In this document: piece by piece, positions 1 to 8,242 of the stretch
Layout: each line of letters starts with the position of its first letter
How positions within the stretch are numbered: the first letter of the stretch is position 1
Source of the DNA: Nonomuraea aridisoli
GTDB taxonomy: Bacteria; Actinomycetota; Actinomycetes; Streptosporangiales; Streptosporangiaceae
NCBI RefSeq assembly: GCF_003236395.1
Contig: NZ_POUD01000031.1
Location: 1 to 49,065 of the forward strand
Direction of reading: 5' to 3'
DNA: 49,065 nt
The notes under the pieces: model-generated
Databases searched by the model: none
Told to the model about the DNA's origin: nothing
The model's input: only the letters and a program-made list of their open reading frames with translations
Position numbers and translations under genes: made by a program

Positions 1-93
1 GTGGCTGATCGACCGGCAACCCCGATCGCCCGCCAACAGGCCACCTCAATCGCCCGCCAACAGGCCACCTCACCCGACGCCATGTGCCTGTAG
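1..93 (+). CDS. C-terminal fragment of an unknown protein (cut by window edge)
   Basis: The + frame is open from the first base to a TAG at 91-93, giving 30 residues. They include an exact 8-residue tandem duplication (IARQQATS twice) made by a 24-bp DNA repeat at 25-72. A strong hairpin follows 26 bases after the stop, which fits the 3' end of a + strand transcription unit. The start lies outside the window and the family cannot be recognised. It could also be a chance open frame in GC-rich DNA. Confidence 0.35.
   Translation: MADRPATPIARQQATSIARQQATSPDAMCL
25..72. repeat. 24-bp perfect tandem duplication
   Basis: Two identical adjacent copies lie at 25-48 and 49-72. The unit length is a multiple of three, so the duplication keeps frame in the putative C-terminal coding fragment. 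Confidence 0.9.
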
Positions 94-112
94 CGGCGAA
101 ACCACGGCGAAA

Positions 113-271
113 TCACGAGGGCCGCACCGGCGACCGGTGCGGCCCTTCGCCGCCGCGAACCCCCTCCACGCCCAGCCGCATCGAGCACGACTCCTCGCAC
201 CGGCGGGTCTCCAGCTTGCGCAGCTGCGACTCCAACGCCCAGGCGCACTCGATCACCACCCGGTCGCTCAC
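113..271 (-). CDS. possible 52-residue Cys-containing protein
   Basis: A minus frame from a GTG at 271 to a TGA at 113 has strongly G/C third positions. It encodes an amphipathic stretch (VIECAWALESQLRKLE) followed by a CEESC motif, unlike the random Arg/Pro-rich text of most shadow frames here. Against it, no Shine-Dalgarno precedes the GTG and the last ten or so codons are made of the terminator stem at 119-145. It lies downstream of the S8 gene on the same strand. No function can be assigned. It may be a remnant or a chance frame. Confidence 0.25.
   Translation of the reverse strand: MSDRVVIECAWALESQLRKLETRRCEESCSMRLGVEGVRGGEGPHRSPVRPS
119..145. terminator. perfect 12-bp hairpin, probable bidirectional terminator
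   Basis: The arms 119-130 and 134-145 are perfectly complementary (GGGCCGCACCGG) around a 3-base loop. The + strand runs into TT. It sits between a + strand 3' end and minus-strand genes, the usual place for a convergent terminator. Confidence 0.75.
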
Positions 272-429
272 ACCGCGGCCGAACAGCGTGCCGCCCCGCC
301 GTCTCCACGGCAGCCGCCCCGGTGTCCGTACGGCGCTCGGCGCTGCGGTCCACGCGATGGCGGCGCGTGATCTGCGTTGATCCGCGTGGTGATCGGCGCG
401 CGCGGGTTCCACCGTGAGTGCGCGTTGGC

Positions 430-1785
430 TCAGGCCGCGTTTCTGGCTCGCCGCTGGAGTGCGGCGATGATTCCGGCCGGGTCCACGCTGCCGTAACCGT
501 AGTCGTAGTCGAACCCGGCCTCGCTGCGGTCCTCGGCGGTCCGCCGTAGCAGCGCCCGCAGCTCGGCCGGCGGCAGCCGGGACGCCGGCCACCGGGTGCG
601 TACCGCGGCCACCAGCCCGGCCGTCACTGCCGCCGCCGCGGCGGTGCCCGCGTCCGGCTCGTCCGGCCCGAACGCTCCCGACCCGGCGAAATGCGCGTAC
701 GCGCACACGTCCGGCTTGCGGGCGGTCAGCCGCCCCGGTCCCCGGGAGGAGTAGCCGAGGCGGTCGCCGTTGACGTCCACGGCCCCCACCGACAGCGCCT
801 TCGGATGGGAGCAGGCGCCCGCGATCGGCCGCCCGTGGTCGCCCGCCGCGAAGACCACGTCGGCGCCCGCCCGGTCGAGCGCGGCGATCATGAGATTGAC
901 CGGGTGCGCGGCGTCGTCGGAGTAACAGCCGAGGTGGGCTGCCTCGCCGGAGCGACCGCCGGGGTGGGCTGCATCGCCGGGGTAGCCGCCGGGCTGGGCG
1001 GTACGGCCGCAATGGTGGCCGGGGAAGCCGCGGGGGTGTGCGGTACTGCCGGAATAGCCGGCGGGCAGGGTCGGTGTGGCCACCGTCCACCCGCTGACCA
1101 CCACCAGGGCCCGCGACTCCTCGGGCTGCGTCTCGAGCGCCGTAAGCAGGCCGGCCAGGGCGGAGAGGGCGTCCGACAGCAGGGCGCCGCGCCCCGGCGG
1201 CAACACCGGGAGGTCGACGAGCGTGGCGTGCGGGGCGGCGATGAGCGCGTCGAACGCCGACATCGTGCCGTGGCCGGTCGCGGACTCGCCCGGCCGGGCC
1301 GACCCGTTCCAGCGGGACCCGGCGTCCAGGGTGACGCTGCGGCCGAGCCGCCGGGCCGTGTGCGCGCCGTCGATCCCCGTGTCGAGCACGGCCAGCGCCA
1401 CGCCGTCGCCGTCGAGCCCCTCGGCGTGCAGGCCGGCGACGTTCAGCAGTCGCTCGACGTCGTGCCAGTCGCCGATCGGCGGGCCGCCCGCGCGCACGGG
1501 CACGGCCTCGATGGCCGGGTCGGCGTGGACGGTCACGCCCGGCCCGAGCGGCCGGTCGTCGCAGAGGGTGCCGCGGACCAGCACGCAGGCGTCCTCGGCG
1601 GCGTCGAACGGCCGGAGCGTGAGGGGGTCGCCGGCCGGTCGCGGCACGGTCACGGGCGTGAAGGCCGTGTCGAGCTCGACCCCGGGCAGCCCGCCGGCGA
1701 CGTCGGCCGCGCTGACCGTCCCGCGGGGATCGGAGAGCGTGGAGACGAGGTCGGGGGAGGGGCGGAGCTGGATCAGGACCCGCAT
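430..1785 (-). CDS. subtilisin-like (S8) protein lacking the catalytic Ser
   Basis: This 451-residue protein has an S8 peptidase fold signature. The catalytic Asp is in AVLDTGIDG (D135) and the His in ATGHGTMSA (H172). Two key positions are changed. The oxyanion-hole Asn of the AAGNxG motif is Asp (AAGDHG, D316), and the GTSxAxP serine is Ala (GTAAAAA, residue 382). In a normal S8 enzyme these losses abolish proteolysis, so this is probably a pseudoprotease. A low-complexity insert at residues 241-296 has degenerate repeats of the form GGYPGDAAHP. There is no evident signal peptide or transmembrane segment, so a cytoplasmic location is likely. The ATG at 1785 lies inside a small upstream open frame that overlaps it by 13 bases. 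Transcription is divergent from the spermidine-synthase-like gene. Confidence 0.8.
   Translation of the reverse strand: MRVLIQLRPSPDLVSTLSDPRGTVSAADVAGGLPGVELDTAFTPVTVPRPAGDPLTLRPFDAAEDACVLVRGTLCDDRPLGPGVTVHADPAIEAVPVRAGGPPIGDWHDVERLLNVAGLHAEGLDGDGVALAVLDTGIDGAHTARRLGRSVTLDAGSRWNGSARPGESATGHGTMSAFDALIAAPHATLVDLPVLPPGRGALLSDALSALAGLLTALETQPEESRALVVVSGWTVATPTLPAGYSGSTAHPRGFPGHHCGRTAQPGGYPGDAAHPGGRSGEAAHLGCYSDDAAHPVNLMIAALDRAGADVVFAAGDHGRPIAGACSHPKALSVGAVDVNGDRLGYSSRGPGRLTARKPDVCAYAHFAGSGAFGPDEPDAGTAAAAAVTAGLVAAVRTRWPASRLPPAELRALLRRTAEDRSEAGFDYDYGYGSVDPAGIIAALQRRARNAA
898..1065 (-). repeat. degenerate in-frame repeats in the S8-like gene
   Basis: The DNA encoding residues 241-296 contains about five imperfect copies of a 30-36-bp unit. 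The translated units resemble GGYPGDAAHP, GGRSGEAAHL and GCYSDDAAHP. They are Gly/Pro/Ala/His-rich and interrupt the S8 domain between the beta strand ending VVVSGWTV and the AAGDHG motif. Confidence 0.7.
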
Positions 1786-1958
1786 GTGTCACCACCGAAC
1801 GTGTGGGGAGGGGAAGGAACCTCCCAACATTCCTTCATCCGTCCCGGCTCGTCCAGCGCTATCGGCAGGCTCGTGACCTGCAATAATGCGACGTTTGCCA
1901 CGAAGTGGACGATCTCTTGTCCGGCGGCGTCAGGCTTCCGTGTCTCCGGTCCGTTCAC
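1773..1958 (-). CDS. possible 61-residue peptide overlapping the S8-like gene start
   Basis: A minus frame from a GTG at 1958 to a TGA at 1773 ends in TFGGDTCGS and overlaps the S8-like gene by 13 bases, which would allow translational coupling. Its third-position G/C is clearly lower than the neighbours and no Shine-Dalgarno precedes the GTG. It also lies in the divergent promoter region. A small Cys-bearing peptide next to an S8-type protein resembles a peptide-maturation arrangement, but nothing else of such a pathway is visible. Treat it as weak. Confidence 0.2.
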   Translation of the reverse strand: MNGPETRKPDAAGQEIVHFVANVALLQVTSLPIALDEPGRMKECWEVPSPPHTFGGDTCGS

Positions 1959-1972
1959 TACGGTGAGGCACC

Positions 1973-4009
1973 ATGACGCTCCAGGCGCAGAAGCCGGTCG
2001 ACGACGGTGAGAAGGCCCATTGGCTGGCGGTGCGGCCGAGGCTCGTCCTCGCCAGCGCCTTCATGCTCTTCCTCGAGCTCGCGCTGATCCGCTGGACGGG
2101 CTCCAACATCGTCCACCTCAGCTACTTCACGAACTTCGTGCTGCTCGGCTCCTTCCTCGGCATCGGCCTCGGCTTCCTGCGCGTGGGGCGCTCGCGGCGG
2201 CAGCCGTACTACTCGCCGATCGTGCTGGCGATCCTGGTGATCGTCGTGCTGGCCTTCCCCGTGACGGTCGACCGCGACACCGAGGGCGTCCTGTACTGGA
2301 CGAGCCTGTCCACCACCGGCCCGCCCGCCTGGCTCATCCTGCCGGTGATCTTCTGCGCCGCGGCGGTCATCCTCATGGGCCCCGCCGAACTGGTCGGGCG
2401 CTGCTTCCCCGAGCTGCCGCGCCTGGAGGCCTACCGCTACGACCTCATCGGCAGCCTCACGGGCATCGCCGCGTTCACGGCGCTGTCGTTCCTGAGCGCG
2501 CCGCCGGTGGTCTGGGGGATCATCGCGGCCGCCTGCTACGGGGTGCTGCTCGTGCCCCGGCCGCGCGCCCTCTACGTCGGGCTGGTCACCGTGCCGTCCG
2601 TGGCCGTGGTGGGGCTGCTGCTGGCCGAGACGCTGACCGCCGGCGCGCTCTGGTCGCCGTACTACAAGGTCACCTTCCGCGAGCTCCAGGGCCTCAGCGT
2701 CCCCGTCACCGACATCGCGGTCAACGGCATCCCGCACCAGCAGACCATGCCCGCCGCCGCCCGCCTGCAGCTGGAGCGCCAGTACGGCCTGCCGTACGAG
2801 CGGGCCGCCAGACCGCCCAAGGACGTGCTCATCGTCGGCGCGGGCAGCGGCACCGACGTCGCCATCGCCCTGTCCAAGGGCGCCACCCGAGTCGACGCCG
2901 TGGAGATCGACCCCAAGCTGCGCGAGCTGGGCGCCGCCGTCCACCCCGACCGGCCGTACGCCGACCCGCGCGTCACCACCCACATCACCGACGGCCGCGC
3001 CTTCCTCGAACGCGGCTCCGGCGCCTACGACCTGATCCTCTTCGCGCTGCCCGACTCGCTCACCCTCGTCTCCGGGGCCAGCTCGCTGCGCCTGGAGAGC
3101 TACCTGTTCACCGAGGAGGCCATGAAGGCCGCCCGCGCCCGGCTCAAGCCCGGCGGCGCCTTCTCGATGTACAACTACTACCGCGAGAGCTGGCTCGTCG
3201 ACCGCCTCGCGTCCACCGTGCAGAGCGCCTTCGGCCACAAACCCTGCGTCGACGTGGTCAGCACCGCCGGCCACCAGGCCGTCATCACCGCCGGGCTGAC
3301 CGCCGCCGACCAGCGCTGCGCCGCCGAGTGGCCCGGCGCCGCCCCCGGCACACCGACACCCGCCGACGACGACCGCCCGTTCCTCTACCTGAAGGACGCG
3401 ACGATCCCGCCGATCTACCTCATCACGCTCGGCCTGATCCTCGCCGTCAGCCTGATCGCCGTCCGCGTCGTCGCGGGGCCGTACCGGCGCATGCGCCCGT
3501 ACGCCGACCTGTTCCTGCTCGGGGTGGCGTTCATGCTGCTGGAGACCAAGAGCGTGACCGGGTTCGCGCTGCTGTTCGGCACCACGTGGGTGGTCAACGC
3601 CATCGTGTTCGCCGGGGTGCTGGTCGCCGTGCTCGCCGCCGTCGAGGTGACCCGCCGCTTCCGCACCCCGCCGCTGCCCGTCATGTACGGCGTGCTGTTC
3701 GCCGGCCTGCTGCTGGCGTGGTTCGTGCCCACCGAGTGGCTGCTGTCGCTGCCGGTGCCGCTGCGCGCCGTGGCCGCCGTGGTGGTGGCGTTCCTGCCGA
3801 TCTTCGCGGCGAACGTCGTCTTCGCCAAGCGCTTCGCCGAGACCGCCGACGCCACCACGTCGTTCGGCGCGAACCTGCTCGGCGCCATGGTGGGCGGCTG
3901 CCTGGAGTACGCGGCCCTGGTCATCGGCTACCAGGGCCTGCTCGTCGTGGCCGCGCTGCTCTACCTTGGCGCCATGGCCCTGCTGCCGAGACAGCGCGCC
4001 CTGGCCTGA
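1973..4009 (+). CDS. polytopic membrane spermidine-synthase-like protein
   Basis: The 678-residue protein has about six or seven N-terminal membrane segments (residues 20-210). A Rossmann-type methyltransferase/spermidine-synthase domain follows at about 280-420, with VGAGSGTDVA (near 285), VEIDPKL (near 312) and TDGRAFL (near 341). Five or six C-terminal membrane segments complete it (475-670). This is the known architecture of membrane-embedded SpeE-like proteins. The position where true aminopropyltransferases carry an acidic D-x-x-D/DxDP motif reads FALPDSLT, so polyamine synthesis is doubtful. It may transfer another group from an AdoMet-type donor at the membrane. The ATG at 1973 follows GGTGAGG. 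The gene ends at a strong hairpin. Confidence 0.8.
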   Translation: MTLQAQKPVDDGEKAHWLAVRPRLVLASAFMLFLELALIRWTGSNIVHLSYFTNFVLLGSFLGIGLGFLRVGRSRRQPYYSPIVLAILVIVVLAFPVTVDRDTEGVLYWTSLSTTGPPAWLILPVIFCAAAVILMGPAELVGRCFPELPRLEAYRYDLIGSLTGIAAFTALSFLSAPPVVWGIIAAACYGVLLVPRPRALYVGLVTVPSVAVVGLLLAETLTAGALWSPYYKVTFRELQGLSVPVTDIAVNGIPHQQTMPAAARLQLERQYGLPYERAARPPKDVLIVGAGSGTDVAIALSKGATRVDAVEIDPKLRELGAAVHPDRPYADPRVTTHITDGRAFLERGSGAYDLILFALPDSLTLVSGASSLRLESYLFTEEAMKAARARLKPGGAFSMYNYYRESWLVDRLASTVQSAFGHKPCVDVVSTAGHQAVITAGLTAADQRCAAEWPGAAPGTPTPADDDRPFLYLKDATIPPIYLITLGLILAVSLIAVRVVAGPYRRMRPYADLFLLGVAFMLLETKSVTGFALLFGTTWVVNAIVFAGVLVAVLAAVEVTRRFRTPPLPVMYGVLFAGLLLAWFVPTEWLLSLPVPLRAVAAVVVAFLPIFAANVVFAKRFAETADATTSFGANLLGAMVGGCLEYAALVIGYQGLLVVAALLYLGAMALLPRQRALA

Positions 4010-4013
4010 CCCT

Positions 4014-4048
4014 CCGTCGTGCCGCCCGGCGGTGGGGCGGCACGACGG
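4014..4048. terminator. 14-bp perfect hairpin between convergent genes
   Basis: The arms 4014-4027 and 4035-4048 (CCGTCGTGCCGCCC and its complement) enclose a 7-base loop. The hairpin occupies nearly the whole 40-base gap between the convergent stops at 4009 and 4050, so it probably serves both strands. Confidence 0.85.
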
Positions 4049-4049
4049 G

Positions 4050-5729
4050 CTAGCCGCAGAGCTCGTCGATGGACTTCGCGCCGGCCCGCTGGGAGTTGCG
4101 GGTGGGCGTCTGCTTCGGCGCGGCCGCGCGGGTGCTCGGCGCGGCGGAGGACGTCACGCTCGGGGAGGCGCTCACGTTGGCCGCCTGCGCCTGCCGGGGC
4201 GGCCGGAGCGAGTCGTTGATCGCCTTCTTCGTCGCCTGGCGGATCTTGACCCAGTCGGGCGCGCCCGAGTAGAACTCCGGCGGCACGAACTGCAGGCTGG
4301 TGATCTTCGCGCCTTTGACCTTGAGGGCCATCTCCAGCAGCGGCTGGAGCAGTTCCTGCGGGATGTTCGTCTGGGCGAGCCGCTTGGCCGCGCTGGCGAT
4401 CTGGTTGAAGCGGCTCAGGATCACGCCCGGGGTGGCCTGCTGGACGAACGCGCCGATGACGCAGCGCTGGCGGGCCATGCGGGAGAAGTCGTCGCTGTTG
4501 ACCCGCGAGCGGCCGTACCAGAGGGCCTCCTCGCCCGACAGCTTGCGGTAGCCGGCCTTGATCGTGCCGGCGGTGCCGTACAGGCCGCCCCACTTGATGT
4601 CCTGCTCGACCCGGATGCGCAGGCCGCCGATGGCGTCGACCAGGTCCGCGAAGCCGTACATGTTCATCATCGCGTAGTAGTCGATGTGCAGGCCCAGCGT
4701 GAAGCCGATGGCGTCCATCAGGGCGCGGGGGCCCTTGTTGTGGCCCCCCATGATCTCCGGGTGGTCGTTGGCGTACTGCCAGACCTCGTTGAGCAGGCCG
4801 CCGTTCGGGAGCTCGGCCATGAAGCCGTTCGGGAACTGCTTGCGCAGCGGGGAGGACTCCGGGAAGCGCACGTGCTGCAGGTTACGGGGCAGGCTGAACA
4901 GGACCGTGTTGCCGGTTCTGACGTCGACGCTGGCCACGTTCATGCTGTCGGTGCGCACGCCGGTGCGGTTGCTCGCCGCGTCGCCGCCGATCAGCAGGAA
5001 GTTGACCCGGGTCTTGCCGCTCCACGGGTCGGCCGGGTTCGTGGGCGCCGCGGCAGCGTCGGGGTCGTCGGCGGCGCTCTTGAAGATGGAGCCGACCGCG
5101 TCGCGGGCGGCCACGACGTACTGGGCGGTCATCGCGAACGGCGACATGACGGCCACGCACAGCACGCCCACCACGATGCCGGTCAGCATCTGGCCCTGCT
5201 GGTTCAGCCGGTTCGGGCCCAGCACGATGTACGACGTCACCAGCAGCGCGAACCACGCCAGCGCGGCGACGGACGCCAGGACGATCACCCACATCATCGC
5301 GCCGGTGTTCGCGAACATGGTCGCGTTCGCCAGGTCGCTGGCCACGCTCAGCCCGTAGGCCAGCGCCGCGAGCAGCAGCACCGCGTACACGCTGACCAGC
5401 ACCAGGCCGGTACGACGGTGCCCGGCGCGCAGGTGGGCGGCGCCGGGCACGATGGCGGACAGGGCGGTCCAGCCGAGCACGGAGGCGGGTGTCAGCGGCC
5501 GGGCGAAACGCGGCCGGGCGGAGCCCGAGGCGGGGGAGCGCTTCGAGGAGCCCCGCGAGGAGGGACCCTGGGCGTTCGAGGAGCCCTGGGCGTTCGAGGA
5601 GCCCGGGCCGGAAGGTCCCGACGCGCGAGTTCCCTGCGAGGAGGAGGGCGTGCGGCCGGGGCGAGGTCGTCGCGCTGGGCGCCGTTTCCTGCCTCCTGGC
5701 ACGCTCTCTACCCCATCGCGATTGCTCAC
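4050..5729 (-). CDS. LytR-CpsA-Psr (LCP) family cell-wall ligase
   Basis: The 559-residue protein is typical of LCP enzymes, which attach glycopolymers to peptidoglycan from polyprenyl-linked donors outside the membrane. The first 75 residues or so are a basic, Ser/Gly-rich cytoplasmic tail. Three or four membrane segments follow (about 78-205), more than the single segment of many LCPs. The LCP domain (about 245-400) has VNFLLIGGD, TDSMNVASVD, SLPRNLQHV and GRSRVNSDDFSRMARQR, the conserved Arg/Asp-bearing motifs. The tail is Ser/Thr/Ala-rich. I chose the GTG at 5729 because GGGAG lies 6 bases upstream. The alternative TTG at 5759 has no such site. A 15-18-base repeat (GSSNAQ) occurs in the tail near 5574-5610. 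Confidence 0.9.
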   Translation of the reverse strand: MSNRDGVESVPGGRKRRPARRPRPGRTPSSSQGTRASGPSGPGSSNAQGSSNAQGPSSRGSSKRSPASGSARPRFARPLTPASVLGWTALSAIVPGAAHLRAGHRRTGLVLVSVYAVLLLAALAYGLSVASDLANATMFANTGAMMWVIVLASVAALAWFALLVTSYIVLGPNRLNQQGQMLTGIVVGVLCVAVMSPFAMTAQYVVAARDAVGSIFKSAADDPDAAAAPTNPADPWSGKTRVNFLLIGGDAASNRTGVRTDSMNVASVDVRTGNTVLFSLPRNLQHVRFPESSPLRKQFPNGFMAELPNGGLLNEVWQYANDHPEIMGGHNKGPRALMDAIGFTLGLHIDYYAMMNMYGFADLVDAIGGLRIRVEQDIKWGGLYGTAGTIKAGYRKLSGEEALWYGRSRVNSDDFSRMARQRCVIGAFVQQATPGVILSRFNQIASAAKRLAQTNIPQELLQPLLEMALKVKGAKITSLQFVPPEFYSGAPDWVKIRQATKKAINDSLRPPRQAQAANVSASPSVTSSAAPSTRAAAPKQTPTRNSQRAGAKSIDELCG

Positions 5730-5862
5730 ACCCGGCTCCCTTACACGCCTACCAGGCAAAACTGATGTCCAGCCCCCATTGGCACAAGATTGCCAGGATT
5801 CTAGCCCCCATATATGGACAACAGAGACATGTGCTCAACCTGAGATGAACTGCAGGTCAACA

Positions 5863-7170
5863 TCACGAGGTCGTCGAGGACGGCGCCCGCCACGTGTTGC
5901 ACTGAAACGTGCGGTTCTTCTCCCACCCCTGCCGGAACCACCGGTTGTTGTTCGCGGGAGAGCCGTGGTCACGCGGGTATCCGGGGTGGTCGCCCACCTG
6001 TCCGTAGAACCAGAACAGCCGGCTGCGGTTCGCCGTGCTGACCGGGTACGAGGCCGCCACCGAGCGCATCCACATGCCGCCGAAGCACGTCGCCTGGAGC
6101 TCCATCTTTCTGCTGAGCGACAGCTTGGTGTTCTGACTGCCGGTGTCGAGGGTGGCGCTCCACCAGGAGTCCATCAGGCCGGTGATGTTCTGGACGTGGT
6201 GGCCGTACTCGTGGGCCATCATGCTGATGATGCCGCCGTGCCAGCTGATGATCTGGCCGTACCCGCGGGCGTTGCCGTTGCCCCGCGCCATCGCCGAGGT
6301 GGAGGCGTAGATGGTGTTGTTGCGCGGGCAGTAGTACGGCACCATGCTGCCCGCCGACGGGTAGTCGCCGCACGCGCCCCTGCCCCGCCCGGAGGCGATG
6401 GCGTAGTTGGGCGGGCTGAAGTCGATGCCCTGCTTCTCCAGGATCGGTCGCCAGGCCCGGTCCATGCATCTGCCGGTCTTCAGGATCAGCGACTTGAGCT
6501 GACTGTGGCTGAAGATGCTGGCGTTGCCGGCCCGGCAGGCCAGCCGGGGCAGCCCGCCGGCCCGGTACATGGTGTTGTTCTTCAGGCTCGTGTTGAGCGC
6601 GGGCTGCGCCGGCGGATCGACGGTTTCCTGATCCGGCTCCTCCTCGCGCGTCGGCTCGTCCGAGGGCTCGTCGTCGCGCGTGGGGGCGGGCTCGCCGGAC
6701 TCCTCCTCCGACGGCTCGTACGTCGGGATCGCCACCGGCGTCGTCGTGTCCGAGCCGGAGGAGCCGCCGATCATCACCGCCCCGACGACGATCAGCACGA
6801 ACAGCGCCGCCAGCGAGCCGAACACCACGCCGAGCACTGCTGCCGCGCCCATACCCTGCTTCCTGCGCGGCGGAGCGGGCTGCCACTGGCGCGGCGGCAT
6901 CGGCGGCATCGGCGGCCGGGGCGGCGGTGGGGGCGGCTGCCCGTGCCCGTGCGGCTGTCCGTACGGGGGCCTCGGCGGTCTGGGAGGCGGGTAAGGGTTC
7001 GCCCGCGGCGGGTACGGGTTCCCCGGACCGCCGGGGCCGCTCGCACCGCCGGGGCCGTACGGCTGGGGTTGGGGCTGACGTCGGCCCGGTGGGGGCCACG
7101 GTAAGGAGGGTGGCCGCTGTGGTCGGCCTGGCCCCTGTGGCGGCGGTGGGTAATGCCCGTTGCCTGTCAC
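5863..7170 (-). CDS. membrane-anchored neutral zinc metallopeptidase (YpfJ-like)
   Basis: The 435-residue protein has a Pro/Gly-rich cytoplasmic N-terminus (1-105) and one membrane segment (about 107-132). An acidic Pro/Glu/Asp linker leads to a C-terminal zinc peptidase domain with MAHEYGHHVQ (HExxH, first His near 318). Downstream are MELQATCFGGMW, a helix with the likely third ligand or support, and RLFWFYGQVGDHPG. This order matches the putative neutral zinc metallopeptidase family (PF04228), whose substrate is not established. The GTG at 7170 is preferred because GGGGAG lies 5 bases upstream. A longer frame to 7257 has no ribosome site. It lies upstream of the LCP gene on the same strand with a 133-base gap. 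Confidence 0.87.
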   Translation of the reverse strand: MTGNGHYPPPPQGPGRPQRPPSLPWPPPGRRQPQPQPYGPGGASGPGGPGNPYPPRANPYPPPRPPRPPYGQPHGHGQPPPPPPRPPMPPMPPRQWQPAPPRRKQGMGAAAVLGVVFGSLAALFVLIVVGAVMIGGSSGSDTTTPVAIPTYEPSEEESGEPAPTRDDEPSDEPTREEEPDQETVDPPAQPALNTSLKNNTMYRAGGLPRLACRAGNASIFSHSQLKSLILKTGRCMDRAWRPILEKQGIDFSPPNYAIASGRGRGACGDYPSAGSMVPYYCPRNNTIYASTSAMARGNGNARGYGQIISWHGGIISMMAHEYGHHVQNITGLMDSWWSATLDTGSQNTKLSLSRKMELQATCFGGMWMRSVAASYPVSTANRSRLFWFYGQVGDHPGYPRDHGSPANNNRWFRQGWEKNRTFQCNTWRAPSSTTS

Positions 7171-7372
7171 CGTGTCTCCCCGTTCACCCGCTTGTCCGTA
7201 ATGCAGGCATTTGCGTCTCGACTTGACGGACCCTTGGCAAATTTGGGGCAAAAGCATACTGATTTATCACCCGTCACGGATGTAGCGGTGCTCGGTTACA
7301 GTCCGAAATCATTCGAGGTGATCTCTGCTATCTCCCGGTCCGCGCGGCGGGTGGTGTCCTAGCTTCTTTGGC

Positions 7373-8242
7373 ATGAATCTCCAGCAGCTCCGCTATGTGG
7401 TCGCGACTGCGGAGCACCGCACCATGACCGACGCGGCCAGGTCGCTTTACATCGCGCAGCCTGCGCTGTCACGCGCGATCCGCGATCTCGAGCGAGAGCT
7501 CGGCATGACGTTGTTCGCCCGTTCCGGCCGAGGCGTGGTCGTCACCGCCCAAGGCCGACGGGTGGTCAAGCTGGCCAGAGAGGCGCTCGACGCCGTCCAC
7601 GAGATCGAAGGACTGGCCGGCCAGGGTGGCGTCACCGAGGCGGAACTCCGCATCGCCTCCACCCCGAGCCTCGAACCCGGCCTCGCGGGACGGCTTCTGC
7701 CGGCCTACACGGCCGAACACCCGGGCGTGCGCGTGCACATCGTGCGGTGCGACGGCAGAGACGCGGTCGTCAGCGCCATCAGGGATCAGCGGGCCGATCT
7801 CGGGCTCACCGATCTCCCCGTGCCCACCGATCTCATCACCCACCCGCTCGAACGCCAGGAGATCGTGCTGATCTCCCCGCCCGGGCTCGAACTGCCGAAC
7901 CCGGTGCCGATGGGCAAGCTGAACGGCATGCGCCTGGCGCTGCCCGCCCGCGGCAGCCTGCGGCGCAGGGAGCTCGACGCGATGTTCGGCAAGTACGCCG
8001 TGAAACCGGTGGTCGTGCTCGAAACCGACGAGCGCAACGGCTGGCTCAACGCCGTACGGGCCGGGCAGGCGTCCTTGCTCTGGTACCGCGGGATGGCCGA
8101 ACAGGCCGCCCGTGCGGGACTGGTGGTGCGCTCGCTCGAACCCGCCGTACGCAGGGTCATCGCCGTCGTCCACGCACGCCGGCGCCTGCCGCTCATCGCC
8201 CAGGACTTCCTGGCGACCGCAGAGAAGGGAACAGCAGCCTGA
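7373..8242 (+). CDS. LysR-family transcriptional regulator
   Basis: The 289-residue protein has an N-terminal winged helix (residues 1-60: MNLQQLRYVVATAEHRTM, then AARSLYIAQPALSRAIRDLE) and a periplasmic-binding-protein-like effector domain (about 90-285). It is divergent from the zinc peptidase gene with 202 bases between them. LysR proteins often control the divergent neighbour, but that target is only an inference here. No Shine-Dalgarno precedes the ATG. A TAGCTT hexamer at 7360-7365 ends 7 bases before it, so a leaderless transcript is possible. Confidence 0.9.
   Translation: MNLQQLRYVVATAEHRTMTDAARSLYIAQPALSRAIRDLERELGMTLFARSGRGVVVTAQGRRVVKLAREALDAVHEIEGLAGQGGVTEAELRIASTPSLEPGLAGRLLPAYTAEHPGVRVHIVRCDGRDAVVSAIRDQRADLGLTDLPVPTDLITHPLERQEIVLISPPGLELPNPVPMGKLNGMRLALPARGSLRRRELDAMFGKYAVKPVVVLETDERNGWLNAVRAGQASLLWYRGMAEQAARAGLVVRSLEPAVRRVIAVVHARRRLPLIAQDFLATAEKGTAA

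Larger units (their letters stand above)
94..429. other. 336-bp gap with a terminator and one weak small ORF
   Basis: The stretch lies between the + strand fragment and the 3' end of the minus-strand S8 gene. It holds the hairpin at 119-145 and a weak minus-strand ORF (113-271). I see nothing else I can support. Confidence 0.5.

Noticed and set aside
25..72. Possible CRISPR or direct-repeat array at the left edge
   Set aside because: There are only two adjacent copies without spacers, so it is a simple tandem duplication.
113..1795. A 560-codon minus frame over the S8-like gene
   Set aside because: The S8 motifs are in a different frame and this one is Arg/Pro/Ala-rich without structure. 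Only its last 52 codons have coding-like bias and are listed separately with low confidence.
2020..4053. A 677-codon + frame overlapping the membrane spermidine-synthase-like gene
   Set aside because: It is a frame-shifted shadow. The other frame gives clear membrane segments and Rossmann motifs.
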